This document shows, piece by piece, positions 34,790 through 43,363 of a DNA stretch of 64,000 nt. The translations under genes and the position numbers were made by a program. Every line of letters begins with the position of its first letter. Position 1 is the stretch's first letter. The notes below the pieces were generated by a model, which worked only from the letters and a program-made list of their open reading frames with translations, made no database searches and was not told where the DNA came from. Source of the DNA: Streptomyces sp. M41(2017) (GTDB lineage: Bacteria; Actinomycetota; Actinomycetes; Streptomycetales; Streptomycetaceae); assembly GCF_002078175.1 (NCBI RefSeq), contig NZ_MWFK01000001.1:4402001-4466000 (forward strand), read 5' to 3'.

Positions 34790-36229
34790 GTGGCCGCCCA
34801 GCCCGAGCCCAGCACCGATGCACGACCAACTGGAGCAACTGGAGCACCTGGCCAGTCGAAGCACCCGGTTGACGAGAAACTGCCCGCCCTGAAGATGGCG
34901 ACGAGCGGTCTGCAGCACGTGGCCGCCATGTACGCCGGAGTCGTCGCGCCGCCCCTGATCGTGGGCGCCGCCATCGGTCTCTCCGCCACCGAACTCACCT
35001 TCCTCACCGGCGCCTGCCTGTTCACCGCGGGCCTCGCCACCTTCCTCCAGACGCTCGGCTTCTGGAAGATCGGAGCCCGGCTGCCCTTCGTCAACGGCGT
35101 CACGTTCGCCGGCGTCGCCCCGATGACCGCGGTCGTCGCCGCCGCCAAGGACAAGAGCGACGCCCTGCCGATCATCTACGGCGCGGTCATCGTCGCCGGA
35201 GTCCTCGGTTTCATCGCGGCCCCCTTCTTCAGCAAGGCCGTCCGCTTCTTCCCACCCGTCGTCACCGGCAGCGTCATCACGCTCATCGGCGTCTCCCTGC
35301 TGCCGGTCGCGTTCGGCTGGGCGCAGGGCCCCGACCCCGCCGCGCACGACTACGGCTCGCAGACCTACCTCGGTCTCGCGGGAGTGACCCTCGTCATCGT
35401 CCTGCTGCTGCGCCGCTTCACCCGCGGCTTCGTCAAGCAGATCGCGGTCCTGCTCGGCCTGGTCGCCGGCACGCTCGTCGCGATCCCGTTCGGTGTCACG
35501 GACTTCGGCCCGGTCGCCGACGCGGACGTCGTCGGCTTCCCGACGCCGTTCCACTTCGGCGCCCCGCAGTTCCACCTCGCCGCGATCATCTCGCTGTGCG
35601 TGGTGATGGTCGTCTCGATGACCGAGTCGACCGCGGACATGCTGGCGCTCGGCGAGATAGTCGAGCGGCCGGCCGACGAGAGGACCATCGCGGCCGGACT
35701 GCGCGCCGACACCCTGGGCTCGGCCCTGAGCCCGCTGTTCAACGGCTTCATGTGCAGCGCCTTCGCGCAGAACATCGGCCTGGTCGCGATGACCCGCATC
35801 CGCAGCCGGTACGTCGTCGCCACCGGCGGTGGCTTCCTGGTGCTGATGGGGCTGTGCCCGATGGCGGCGTCCCTGATAGCCGTGGTGCCGCGCCCGGTGC
35901 TCGGCGGCGCGGGGGTCGTCCTCTTCGGCTCGGTCGCGGCCAGCGGCATCCAGACCCTGGTCAGGGCCGGCCTGGAGAAGGACAACAACGTGCTCATCGT
36001 GGCCGTCTCCCTCGCGGTCGGCATCATCCCGATCACCGCGCCGGGTTTCTACCACGCGTTCCCGGAGACGGCGCGGATCGTCCTCGACTCCGGCATCTCG
36101 ACCGGCTGCGTCGCGGCCGTGGTCCTCAACCTCGTCTTCAACCACCTCGGCAGGGGCCGCGAGGACGCCGGCGAGGTCACCCATCCCATGGAGGCGGGCG
36201 AGGACCTCAAGGCGGTACCGGCCCACTGA
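34790..36229 (+). CDS. NCS2/NAT-family purine (urate/xanthine) permease
   Basis: A 479-residue membrane transporter with about 12-14 helices. It contains the nucleobase-ascorbate-transporter signature QNIGLVAMTR and the helix-8 acidic motif TESTADMLALGEI, both involved in purine binding. It is most likely a proton symporter for urate or xanthine, given the upstream uricase genes. GTG 34790 is chosen for GGAGGAG 6-7 bases upstream; the frame open from 34682 has an Arg/Ser-rich, non-conserved extension. It is separated from the deaminase by a hairpin. Confidence 0.92.
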   Translation: MAAQPEPSTDARPTGATGAPGQSKHPVDEKLPALKMATSGLQHVAAMYAGVVAPPLIVGAAIGLSATELTFLTGACLFTAGLATFLQTLGFWKIGARLPFVNGVTFAGVAPMTAVVAAAKDKSDALPIIYGAVIVAGVLGFIAAPFFSKAVRFFPPVVTGSVITLIGVSLLPVAFGWAQGPDPAAHDYGSQTYLGLAGVTLVIVLLLRRFTRGFVKQIAVLLGLVAGTLVAIPFGVTDFGPVADADVVGFPTPFHFGAPQFHLAAIISLCVVMVVSMTESTADMLALGEIVERPADERTIAAGLRADTLGSALSPLFNGFMCSAFAQNIGLVAMTRIRSRYVVATGGGFLVLMGLCPMAASLIAVVPRPVLGGAGVVLFGSVAASGIQTLVRAGLEKDNNVLIVAVSLAVGIIPITAPGFYHAFPETARIVLDSGISTGCVAAVVLNLVFNHLGRGREDAGEVTHPMEAGEDLKAVPAH

Positions 36230-36248
36230 CCGAAGGGCTGCGGCACAC

Positions 36249-36282
36249 GGAGGGCGCGGCACGCGGACGTGCCGCGCCCTCC
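36249..36282. terminator. Bidirectional terminator
   Basis: A 15-bp perfect stem, GGAGGGCGCGGCACG with CGTGCCGCGCCCTCC, and a 4-base loop between the convergent permease and chitosanase genes. Confidence 0.85.
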
Positions 36283-36299
36283 GCCGTTCCCCGGCCGGA

Positions 36300-37115
36300 T
36301 CAGCCGATGTGGTAGCTGTCGCCGTAGACCTTCCAGTCCAGCGGCGTGTTCAGGTTCAGGTTCTTGTTGCGGACGAAGACCCGCTGCTCGGTGTCGACGC
36401 GGCTGGTGTCGGAGTGGGCCTCCTCCTGCTTCATGGCCCACACCCGCGCGTCGAGGAAGGCGTTCAGCCACGTCACCTCGTCGCCGCCCTGGGCCGGGGG
36501 CTTGGCCTTCGCCAGCGCGCGCTTGCGGATGCTGCCGAAACTCGTGCTGTCGCCGCCGTCGCCGTGCATGACGATGGCGTCGTAGTAGGTGAACTGCCCG
36601 AGCGCGCCGATGCCGTCGGCCTTGCCCTGCTTCACGGCGGGGTTGAAGTAGACCCGGTCGCGCTCGTCGTTCTGGGCCTGCTGGAACGCGGTGTCCTGAG
36701 CGGCCTTGCGCCAGTCGGCGGGGAAGCCGGGGTCCAGTCCCTCGTGGGAGTCGCTGCCGTCCACCTCACGCAGCGCGGGCAGGTACTTGGCCAGTACGTT
36801 GCCGGGCTTGCGCTGGGTGTACAGCTCGACGAGGTCGAGCATGTCGTGGGTTCCGGAGCAGAAGCCGATGATGCCGGCGGTGTAGCCGCGGCCGTCGCCG
36901 ATGTCCTCGATGTACTTGTACTGCGCCTTCCAGTCCAGCGAGGAGTTCTCCGCGCTGGAGACCAGCTTCATGGCGATCTCCTTCTTCGCCGGGTCGTCCA
37001 GTCCGACGGGCGCGGCCGTCGCGCTCTGGGTGGTGAGGAGGGGGACGGCCACGAGCGACGCGCCGAGCAGGCCGAGCAGGGCGCGACGCGAGGTGCCTAT
37101 GTGGGGGGTGTTCAC
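36300..37115 (-). CDS. csn: Secreted chitosanase, GH46
   Basis: A 271-residue GH46 chitosanase that hydrolyses chitosan outside the cell. It has a Tat/Sec-like signal (TSRRALLGLLGASLVAVPLL) with an RR pair and AxA cleavage near residue 35. Catalytic Glu56 is in SSAENSS and Asp74 in EDIGDGRGYT, the GH46 signature. GTG 37115 has GGAGG 5 bases upstream. A CsnR-like palindrome (37153-37168) 38 bases upstream indicates chitosan-oligosaccharide derepression, as known for Streptomyces chitosanases. Confidence 0.95.
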   Translation of the reverse strand: MNTPHIGTSRRALLGLLGASLVAVPLLTTQSATAAPVGLDDPAKKEIAMKLVSSAENSSLDWKAQYKYIEDIGDGRGYTAGIIGFCSGTHDMLDLVELYTQRKPGNVLAKYLPALREVDGSDSHEGLDPGFPADWRKAAQDTAFQQAQNDERDRVYFNPAVKQGKADGIGALGQFTYYDAIVMHGDGGDSTSFGSIRKRALAKAKPPAQGGDEVTWLNAFLDARVWAMKQEEAHSDTSRVDTEQRVFVRNKNLNLNTPLDWKVYGDSYHIG

Positions 37116-37152
37116 GGTGCCTCCGGTAGGGGAGTGATGGTGCCGCGTATTG

Positions 37153-37168
37153 TTAGGAAGGTTTCCTA
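37153..37168 (-). promoter_or_regulatory. CsnR-type operator of the chitosanase gene
   Basis: TTAGGAAGGTTTCCTA contains arms TAGGAA and TTCCTA separated by GGT. It closely resembles the palindrome bound by the ROK repressor CsnR ahead of other Streptomyces chitosanase genes (recalled knowledge). It overlaps the last codons and stop of the upstream exporter gene. Confidence 0.75.
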
Positions 37169-38703
37169 CCAGAGATTCGGAAGTGCGTACACCCGTTCGG
37201 CGAGGGCTGGTTGAATGCGTCACGCACCTCATGCGTCCCGGATTCCGCTTCCGTGGCGGGAGTTGAGGAGCTCGGGCGCGGACGCAGCAGTACGGCGGCC
37301 GAGGTCAGGGCGGTGGCGGCGATCACGGCGGCGACGCTGAAGGCCAGCCGGTAGCCGTCCGCCGTCGCCGTCACGACGTGCTCGCCCGCGCCCGTGAGTT
37401 TCCCGGTGCGGCTCGCCGCCAGGGTCGTCAGGACGGCGAGCCCGAGCGAACCACCCACCACCTGCGTGGTGTTGAACAGGCCCGAGGCGAGCCCCGCGTC
37501 CTCCGGGCGGGCGCCCGACATCGCGAGTCCGGTCACCGCGGGCATCGCGGCCGCGAAACCGGCGGAGAGCAGGAGGAGGGCGGGCAGGACGTCGGCGGCG
37601 TAGGACCCGTCGACCGGCGCCCGGCCGAGCAGCGCGAGCCCCGCCGTGATCAGGGTGAGTCCGGCGAGCAGCACCCGGTACCGGCCGAAGCGGGCGACCG
37701 TGCGCGCCGACAGGGTCAGCATCAGCACGCCGATGGCGACCGGCGCCGGAAGGAATGCCGTCCCCGTCAGCAACTCGCTGTAACCGAGGACCCGTTGGAG
37801 ATACAGCGCGCCGATGTACTGAAAGCCGTACATGCCGGCGATCATCAGGACCTGTACGCCGTTGGCGCTCGTCAGGGTCCGGGAGCGGAACAGCCGCAGG
37901 CGCAGCAGGGGTCGGGCGGCCCGGGTCTGGCGGACGGTGAAACCCGCGAAGAGGGCGAGCGTGAGGGCGCCGAGGGCGAGTGTGCCGCCGAGGGGCCGGT
38001 CGCCGGCGCCGACGATCGTGTACACCGTCACCATCAGCGCGCCCGTGACGAGGGCTGCGCCGGGGTGGTCGGCGCCCCGCCCGACGCCGTCTCCCCGGTC
38101 CGGTCGGTCCGGCGCGAGGATCCGCAGCGCGGCGACCCAGGCCAGGACGCCGATCGGCAGGTTGATCAGGAAGATCCAGTGCCAGCCGAGCGCCTGCGTC
38201 AGAGCGCCGCCGAGGAACGTGCCGAGCGCGCCGCCCGCCGCGCCGACCGCGCTGAACACCGCGATGGCGCGGCCCTGTTCGCGGTCGCCGGGGAAGAGCG
38301 ACACGAGCATGCCGAGGACGACCGCCGAGGTCATCGCCCCGCCGACGCCCTGGAGGGCGCGGGCCGCGACCAGCGCGGCGGTGTTGGTCGCGACCCCGCA
38401 CAGGACGGACGCCGCGGTGAACACGGCGAGCCCCGCGGTGAACATCCGCCGGCGGCCCACCAGGTCGCCGAGCCGCCCGGCGAGCAGCAGCAGTCCGCCG
38501 AACGAGATCAGGTAGGCGTTCACGACCCAGGCCAGTCCGGCGGCCGAGAAGCCCAGGTCCTCCTGGATCGCGGGCAGGGCGACGGTGACGATGTTCCCGT
38601 CCAGGACGGTCATCAGCGTTCCCGCGCAGAGCACCACGAGCGAGGCCCGGCGCGAGTACGTTCGTGGTGTCGGGGGGCTCGCGGGCCCGGTCCGGAACGA
38701 CAT
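37153..38703 (-). CDS. DHA2-family (EmrB/QacA) multidrug exporter
   Basis: A 516-residue, 14-helix major facilitator. The antiporter motif A GRLGDLVGRRRMF and the DHA2 motif LDGNIVTVALPAIQEDLG are in the first helices, and a hydrophilic tail of about 40 residues ends the protein. It should export hydrophobic drugs in exchange for protons. GGAGG lies 7 bases before the ATG at 38703. It is divergent from an HxlR repressor (118 bases between starts), the classical drug-pump/regulator arrangement. Its stop codon lies inside the chitosanase operator. Confidence 0.93.
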   Translation of the reverse strand: MSFRTGPASPPTPRTYSRRASLVVLCAGTLMTVLDGNIVTVALPAIQEDLGFSAAGLAWVVNAYLISFGGLLLLAGRLGDLVGRRRMFTAGLAVFTAASVLCGVATNTAALVAARALQGVGGAMTSAVVLGMLVSLFPGDREQGRAIAVFSAVGAAGGALGTFLGGALTQALGWHWIFLINLPIGVLAWVAALRILAPDRPDRGDGVGRGADHPGAALVTGALMVTVYTIVGAGDRPLGGTLALGALTLALFAGFTVRQTRAARPLLRLRLFRSRTLTSANGVQVLMIAGMYGFQYIGALYLQRVLGYSELLTGTAFLPAPVAIGVLMLTLSARTVARFGRYRVLLAGLTLITAGLALLGRAPVDGSYAADVLPALLLLSAGFAAAMPAVTGLAMSGARPEDAGLASGLFNTTQVVGGSLGLAVLTTLAASRTGKLTGAGEHVVTATADGYRLAFSVAAVIAATALTSAAVLLRPRPSSSTPATEAESGTHEVRDAFNQPSPNGCTHFRISGRKPS

Positions 38704-38767
38704 GACGACCTCCGTGTTCTCCACGGACGGTGACCGGCCCGTGGACGTTCTCCCTTGGTGCACGACT

Positions 38768-38781
38768 TGTAACGGGGTACA
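38768..38781. promoter_or_regulatory. Candidate HxlR operator in exporter/regulator divergent region
   Basis: TGTA-ACGGGG-TACA, an interrupted palindrome midway between the divergent starts at 38703 and 38822. This is the usual position for autoregulation plus repression of the pump. Confidence 0.45.
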
Positions 38782-38821
38782 TCGTGAGTGACCATGGGAG
38801 ACGGCATAAGGAGGCACCCGG

Positions 38822-39223
38822 ATGTCCCAGGGGAACACCGGTGTTACGTCGCAGGCAGTGCTCGCGCAGGCGTGCCCGGTCCGCGAGGTTCTTGACAGGG
38901 TCGCCGGAAAATGGAGCGTGCTGATCATCGTGGCCGCCGCGCACGGCCCGATCCGCTTCACCGAACTGGAGCGCAGCATCGAGGGGATCAGCCGGCGCAT
39001 GCTGACCCTCACCCTGCGTCACCTGGAGCGCGACGGGCTCGTCACCCGCACCGTCCACCCGACGGTGCCACCGAAGGTGGAGTACGAACTCACCCCGGTG
39101 GCCCGCGAGTTGCACGCGACGCTGCTCTCCCTGACCGACTGGGCCGAGCGGCACCGCGTGACCATCGCGGAGTCCCGCGCGGCCTATGACGCCGAGCACC
39201 GGCCGGAGCTGCCGGACACGTAG
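38822..39223 (+). CDS. HxlR-family transcriptional regulator
   Basis: A 133-residue winged-helix protein of the HxlR/YodB type. The N-terminal CPVREVLDRVAGKWSVLII holds the conserved Cys that can act as a redox or electrophile sensor. The wing region is RHLERDGLVTRTVHPTVPPKVEYELT. AAGGAGG lies 7 bases before the ATG. It is divergent from the DHA2 exporter, which it probably represses. Confidence 0.93.
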   Translation: MSQGNTGVTSQAVLAQACPVREVLDRVAGKWSVLIIVAAAHGPIRFTELERSIEGISRRMLTLTLRHLERDGLVTRTVHPTVPPKVEYELTPVARELHATLLSLTDWAERHRVTIAESRAAYDAEHRPELPDT

Positions 39224-39248
39224 GGCCTGTCGCCCGGCCTACAGGCCC
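39223..39248. terminator. Short hairpin across convergent gene ends
   Basis: GGGCCTGT/ACAGGCCC stem of 8 bp with a 10-base loop, beginning at the HxlR stop codon and running into the thioesterase 3' end. Confidence 0.5.
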
Positions 39249-39661
39249 AGCGGGCCCGGGTCGGTGGCGAGGGCCTTGAAGGCGTCGCGCGGGCCGGGGA
39301 CCAGCCGGCGCTCCGCGAGGTCCATCAGACCGCCGACGGCCGTGATCTCCGCCGCGACCGTGCCGTCCGTCCTGCGGATGATCTGCTCGATGCGGAAGGT
39401 CTTTCCCTCACCCCACAGGAAGACGCACGTCACCTCGACCTCGTCGCCGGCCCGCAGCTCCCGCCGGTAGCGGATGGTGGTCTCCAGGGCGACCGGGCCG
39501 ACCCCCCGGGCCGCCAGGACCGCCTGACTGATGCCGGCCGCCTGGAGCACCGACCAGCGGGCGTGTTCGGCGTACTGCAGGTACACGGCCTGGTTGAGAT
39601 GGCCCTGCACATCGGTCTCGTACCCGCGCACGGTCACGGGCACGAAAAACGGCTCTGCCAC
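39239..39661 (-). CDS. Hot-dog fold acyl-CoA thioesterase
   Basis: A 140-residue single hot-dog domain of the YbgC/4HBT type. TDVQGHLNQAVYLQYAEHA holds the catalytic Asp and the helix that covers the pantetheine. A beta sheet (ALETTIRYRRELRAGDEVEV) follows. It hydrolyses acyl-CoA; chain preference is unknown. GTG 39661 has AAGGGA 6 bases upstream. It is the last gene of a minus-strand run that starts with the aminotransferase. Confidence 0.85.
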   Translation of the reverse strand: MAEPFFVPVTVRGYETDVQGHLNQAVYLQYAEHARWSVLQAAGISQAVLAARGVGPVALETTIRYRRELRAGDEVEVTCVFLWGEGKTFRIEQIIRRTDGTVAAEITAVGGLMDLAERRLVPGPRDAFKALATDPGPLGL

Positions 39662-39848
39662 GAGGTTCCCTTCGACGACGGTGATGCGACGGTCCCGGCG
39701 GCCGCTCCGCCTGCCCCGGCCGCCCGGCCGGGGCGGCTCGTGCCGCGACCCGCGCACGGTGGAGCGGGCCACCCTCGGGAAGCCGCCAACTCCCTTCTAC
39801 CCCACACCCGTCCGGGCGCGTGACACCGCCCCGCGAGGGCGGTGCGCG

Positions 39849-40499
39849 TCAGGCCCTGCGGGGCGAGGCCAGGACGTAGCGGGCGCCGGTGCGCGGCTCG
39901 GTGTGTTCGCCCGTCTGCCAGCCCGCCCCGTCCAGGGTGGCGGCACAGGCGCGCAGCGCGGCGGGGTCCGGTTCGTGGACGGCGACCGCCTCGGGCTGGG
40001 GGGTCGCCCGTACCCGGTACCCGCCGCCCTCCGCCGCGGCCGGACGATGGCCCGCCGCCTCCAGGGCGAGTGCGGCGGCCTGCACCAGATGGGTGCGCTC
40101 CCAGGCGCACGGACGGTCGGTGGCGCCGTCCGTGCGGGTCATGCGGCGCAGCTCCAGCAGGCCCTGCCAGGCGCTGTGCACCTCCCGCAGCCGGGCCGGC
40201 CCCGACGTGGCGCCCTCCTCGCCGCCGATCCGCGCGGAGAAGACCCCGGAGGCCGCCGCGCCGGACGGCTCCGCGACCTCACCCGGTGCGGCGGGCGGCG
40301 GAACGGGCTCCCGCGGTGCCTCCCGCATCCGGTGCCCCGCCGGGGTCAGGAAGTGGTCGCGCGGCGGACGCGGATGGCGAAAGGCGAGCCCCCGCTTCAC
40401 CAGCGCGGCGAGCTGTGTCTCGGTTCCCCTCAGCCGCCCGGTCACGGGATCGGCGGCCTCGATGAGGCGCAGCTGCGCGGCGGTCGGCGGTCGTGTCAC
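39849..40499 (-). CDS. Hypothetical actinobacterial protein
   Basis: A 216-residue soluble protein. The N-terminal 60 residues resemble a winged-helix-like segment (AAQLRLIEAADPVTGRL ... LAALVKRGLAFRHP ... LTPAGHRMRE). A Pro/Ala-rich linker follows, and the C-terminal 60 residues contain an EAVAVHEPDPAALRACAATLDGAGW-like alpha/beta unit. There are no catalytic motifs. GTG 40499 has GGAGGGAG 8 bases upstream. It follows the histidine phosphatase by 51 bases and is probably in the same operon. Confidence 0.7.
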   Translation of the reverse strand: MTRPPTAAQLRLIEAADPVTGRLRGTETQLAALVKRGLAFRHPRPPRDHFLTPAGHRMREAPREPVPPPAAPGEVAEPSGAAASGVFSARIGGEEGATSGPARLREVHSAWQGLLELRRMTRTDGATDRPCAWERTHLVQAAALALEAAGHRPAAAEGGGYRVRATPQPEAVAVHEPDPAALRACAATLDGAGWQTGEHTEPRTGARYVLASPRRA

Positions 40500-40550
40500 G
40501 GCGCGCTCCCTCCACCCGGTGGTGCCACGGCGTTCCGCCTCCGCCGCAGG

Positions 40551-41201
40551 TCACTGCTGCTCGGGCAGCTCCCCTGCGGGGGTGAGCGGACCATGGGAAC
40601 AGTACGCGTCGGGTCTGACATTCCACCCGGCCACCACATGCCGCCGGTGCTCGGTGCTCAGCCGGCTCATCGTCCCCGTGCCGAGCTGGAACAGCGCGCC
40701 GGACTGAGCGGTCAGCCCGAGCCGCCGCGCGGTCAGCACCCGCAGGAAGTGACCGTGCGAGACGACGACCACGCTGCCCTCCGACTCGGCGAGCGACGCG
40801 TCGATCTTGGCCAGCATCCGCTCGGCGCGGGCCCCGACCTCCGCCGGGCTCTCCCCGGGATGCTCCGGCGGCCCGGCCGCCACACCGTCCGTGAACAGGA
40901 ACCAGTCGGGCCGCTCGCGGTGGATCTCGACGGTGGTGATCCCCTCGTACCCGCCGTAGTCCCATTCGGAGAGGTCGGCGTCCACGCGGGCGCCGCCGAT
41001 CCCGGCCAGCTGGGCCGTCTCGCGGGCTCGTCGCATCGGGCTGACGAACGCCGCCGCGATGTGGTGCCGGGCGATCAGCGGGGCGAGCCGCCGCGCCTGC
41101 TCCCGGCCGTTGTCGGTCAGCGGGACATCCGTCGACCCCGTGTGCCGTCCGGACAACGACCACTCGGTCTCGCCGTGCCGTACGAGGAGCAGGTCACCCA
41201 T
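40551..41201 (-). CDS. Histidine phosphatase superfamily protein
   Basis: A 216-residue phosphoglycerate-mutase-like phosphatase. LLVRHGETEW supplies the phospho-acceptor His9 and Arg8. SPMRRARETAQL, SEWDYGGYEG and VVVSHGHFLRVL (second His) complete the site. The motif set fits broad-specificity or sugar/nucleotide monophosphatases rather than mutase activity. GAAAGGG lies 8 bases before the ATG. The substrate is unknown. Confidence 0.92.
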   Translation of the reverse strand: MGDLLLVRHGETEWSLSGRHTGSTDVPLTDNGREQARRLAPLIARHHIAAAFVSPMRRARETAQLAGIGGARVDADLSEWDYGGYEGITTVEIHRERPDWFLFTDGVAAGPPEHPGESPAEVGARAERMLAKIDASLAESEGSVVVVSHGHFLRVLTARRLGLTAQSGALFQLGTGTMSRLSTEHRRHVVAGWNVRPDAYCSHGPLTPAGELPEQQ

Positions 41202-41293
41202 CGCCGCACCCTTTCCGTCCCTGCCTCAGATGCTGTCCCCCGTACGGTGACACCGACCGGGCGGGAACGCAGCACCGGCTCCTCCGGTCGGCC

Positions 41294-42526
41294 CTACCGG
41301 GGCCGCCGGGCCGGTCCCTCCTGCCGGTACCCGCCGAGGAAGCGTCCGATCCTGCTGATCGCCGCGTCCAGGTCGTCGGCGTGCGGGAGGGTGAGGATGC
41401 GGAAGTGGTCGGGGCGCGGCCAGTTGAAGCCGGTGCCCTGCACGACCTGGATCTTCTCGCGCAGCAGCAGGTCGAGGACGAACTTCTCGTCGTCGTGGAT
41501 GGGGTGCACCGCCGGGTCGATGCGCGGGAACGCGTAGAGGGCGCCCTTGGGCTTGACGCACGAGACGCCCGGGATCTCGTTGAGCTTCTCCCACGCGCGG
41601 TCGCGCTGCTCGCGGAGCCGTCCGCCGGGCCCGGTCAGTTCGTGGATCGACTGCCGGCCGCCGAGCGCGGCCTGGATGGCGTACTGCGCCGGGGCGTTGG
41701 CGCACAGCCGCATGGAGGCCAGCATCGTCAGCCCCTCCAGATAGCTGCGGGCGTGCTGCTTGGGACCGGTGACGACCAGCCAGCCGGACCGGAAACCGGC
41801 GACGCGGTAGGTCTTCGACAGGCCGCAGAACGTGAGGACGACCAGGTCGGGGGCGAGGGCGGCGGCCGAGTGGTGCACCTCGTCGTCGTACAGGATCTGG
41901 TCGTAGATCTCGTCCGCGAACACCATCAGGCCGTGCCGGCGGGCCAGGTCGAGGATGCCCTCGACGATCTCCTTCGGATAGACCGCGCCCGTCGGGTTGT
42001 TGGGGTTGATGATGACGACCGCGCGGGTCCGGTCGGTGATCTTCGACGCCATGTCGTCCAGGTCCGGGTACCAGTCGGCCTGCTCGTCGCAGAGGTAGTG
42101 CACCGCCTTGCCGCCGGCGAGGGTGGTGACGGCCGTCCACAGGGGGAAGTCCGGTGCGGGGATGAGGACTTCGTCGCCGTCCTCGACGAGGGCCTGCACG
42201 GCCATGGAGACCAGCTCGGACACGCCGTTGCCGAGGAAGACGTCGTCCACGTCGACGGCCAGCCCCCGGTCCTGGTAGCGCTGGGCGACCGCTCGGCGGG
42301 CGGACAGGACACCGCGGGAGTCCGTGTAGCCGTGTGCCCGGGGCAGCATCCGGATCATGTCCTGGAGGATCTCCTCCGGCGCCTCGAAGCCGAAGAGCGC
42401 CGGGTTGCCGGTGTTCAGGCGGAGCACGCTGTGGCCCGCCGCCTCCAGCGCGTCGGCCTGCTCGATGACCGGACCGCGGATCTCGTAACAGACCTCGCTG
42501 AGCTTGCTCGACTGCCGGAACTCCAT
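41294..42526 (-). CDS. Class I/II PLP aminotransferase (AlaA-like)
   Basis: A 410-residue fold-type I aminotransferase. NPNNPTG is at 174-180, FADEIYDQILYD binds the pyridine ring, Lys238 in LSKTYR forms the PLP Schiff base, and FRSGWL binds the phosphate. It is closest in style to bacterial AlaA/aspartate-type alanine transaminases (ELVSMAVQALVEDGDEVLIPAPDFPLW). GGAGGG lies 8 bases before the ATG. It is divergent from an HxlR gene with two palindromes between them, suggesting specific regulation, which is unusual for a housekeeping alanine transaminase. Confidence 0.92.
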   Translation of the reverse strand: MEFRQSSKLSEVCYEIRGPVIEQADALEAAGHSVLRLNTGNPALFGFEAPEEILQDMIRMLPRAHGYTDSRGVLSARRAVAQRYQDRGLAVDVDDVFLGNGVSELVSMAVQALVEDGDEVLIPAPDFPLWTAVTTLAGGKAVHYLCDEQADWYPDLDDMASKITDRTRAVVIINPNNPTGAVYPKEIVEGILDLARRHGLMVFADEIYDQILYDDEVHHSAAALAPDLVVLTFCGLSKTYRVAGFRSGWLVVTGPKQHARSYLEGLTMLASMRLCANAPAQYAIQAALGGRQSIHELTGPGGRLREQRDRAWEKLNEIPGVSCVKPKGALYAFPRIDPAVHPIHDDEKFVLDLLLREKIQVVQGTGFNWPRPDHFRILTLPHADDLDAAISRIGRFLGGYRQEGPARRPR

Positions 42527-42553
42527 GCGCTGTGCCCTCCGGTTGTGGTGTTG

Positions 42554-42588
42554 CTTGGTTTTACCAAGTGGGAGCTTGGAAAGTCCAA
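42554..42588. promoter_or_regulatory. Two palindromes 21 bp apart in divergent promoter
   Basis: CTTGGTTTTACCAAG (42554-42568, 6+6 arms) and TTGGA-AAG-TCCAA (42576-42588, 5+5 arms, preceded by C). The second overlaps the -35 of the HxlR gene (TTGGAA 42576-42581, -10 TAGACT 42598-42603). They are probable HxlR operators controlling both divergent genes. Confidence 0.7.
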
Positions 42589-42610
42589 CAAGATAGCTAG
42601 ACTGCGTCGC

Positions 42611-43249
42611 ATGTCACCGCGCCGAAGCTACGACCAGTACTGTTCCGCCGCCCGTGCCCTCGACGCCGTCGGGGACCGGTGGACCCTCCTGATCGTCCGC
42701 GAACTGCTCGGCGGCCCGCGCCGCTACACCGACCTGCACGCCGATCTGCCGGGCGTCAGCACCGACGTCCTGGCCTCCCGGCTGAAGGACATGGAGCGCG
42801 ACGGCCTGTCCACCCGGCGCCGTCTGCCGCCTCCCGGCGCGGCCTACGTCTACGAACTCACCGAGCGCGGGGCGGAGTTGCTGCCGGTCCTCCAGGCCCT
42901 CGGGGAATGGGGCGCGCCCGCGCTCGACGGGCGGCGGCCCACCGACGCCGTACGGGCGCACTGGTTCGCGCTGCCCCTGCTGCGAGGCCTTCGGTCGCTG
43001 GGCGTGGGAGAGGGGCTGCTCGAAGTCCGCCTGGACGAGGGGCGGTTCCATCTCCGCCTCGGCGACGAGGCGGCACCGCCCTACGGCGACGGTGCGGCGC
43101 CCGGCGAGCCGGACGCCCGGATGACCCTGGACACCCCGGCGTGCGAGGCGGTGAGCCGCGGCGAGGCCACGCTGGCTGACCTGTTGCGGGAGGGACGGGT
43201 CGAGGTGACGGGCGACGGACCCCTGGCCAAGGAACTGCGCTCCGTGTGA
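42611..43249 (+). CDS. HxlR-family regulator with C-terminal SCP2-like extension
   Basis: A 212-residue regulator. The N-terminal HxlR winged helix (YCSAARALDAVGDRWTLLIVREL ... LASRLKDMERDGL) occupies residues 8-105. An extension of about 100 residues follows, with a SCP2/sterol-carrier-like look (FHLRLGDEA ... DARMTLDTPACEAVSRGEATLADLLREGRVEVTGD) that could bind a hydrophobic ligand. The -10 element 7 bases before the ATG indicates a leaderless transcript. It is divergent from the aminotransferase operon. Confidence 0.88.
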   Translation: MSPRRSYDQYCSAARALDAVGDRWTLLIVRELLGGPRRYTDLHADLPGVSTDVLASRLKDMERDGLSTRRRLPPPGAAYVYELTERGAELLPVLQALGEWGAPALDGRRPTDAVRAHWFALPLLRGLRSLGVGEGLLEVRLDEGRFHLRLGDEAAPPYGDGAAPGEPDARMTLDTPACEAVSRGEATLADLLREGRVEVTGDGPLAKELRSV

Positions 43250-43363
43250 ACGCCGTTGGCCCGCCGGGGCCGTTCCCGGACCGGGCACCTGCGGAGGGTG
43301 CGGTAACGGTGAGGCCCGCCGCATCCCGGAAGGGCTGCGACGGGCCGTGGGCGGAGTGTCCGG

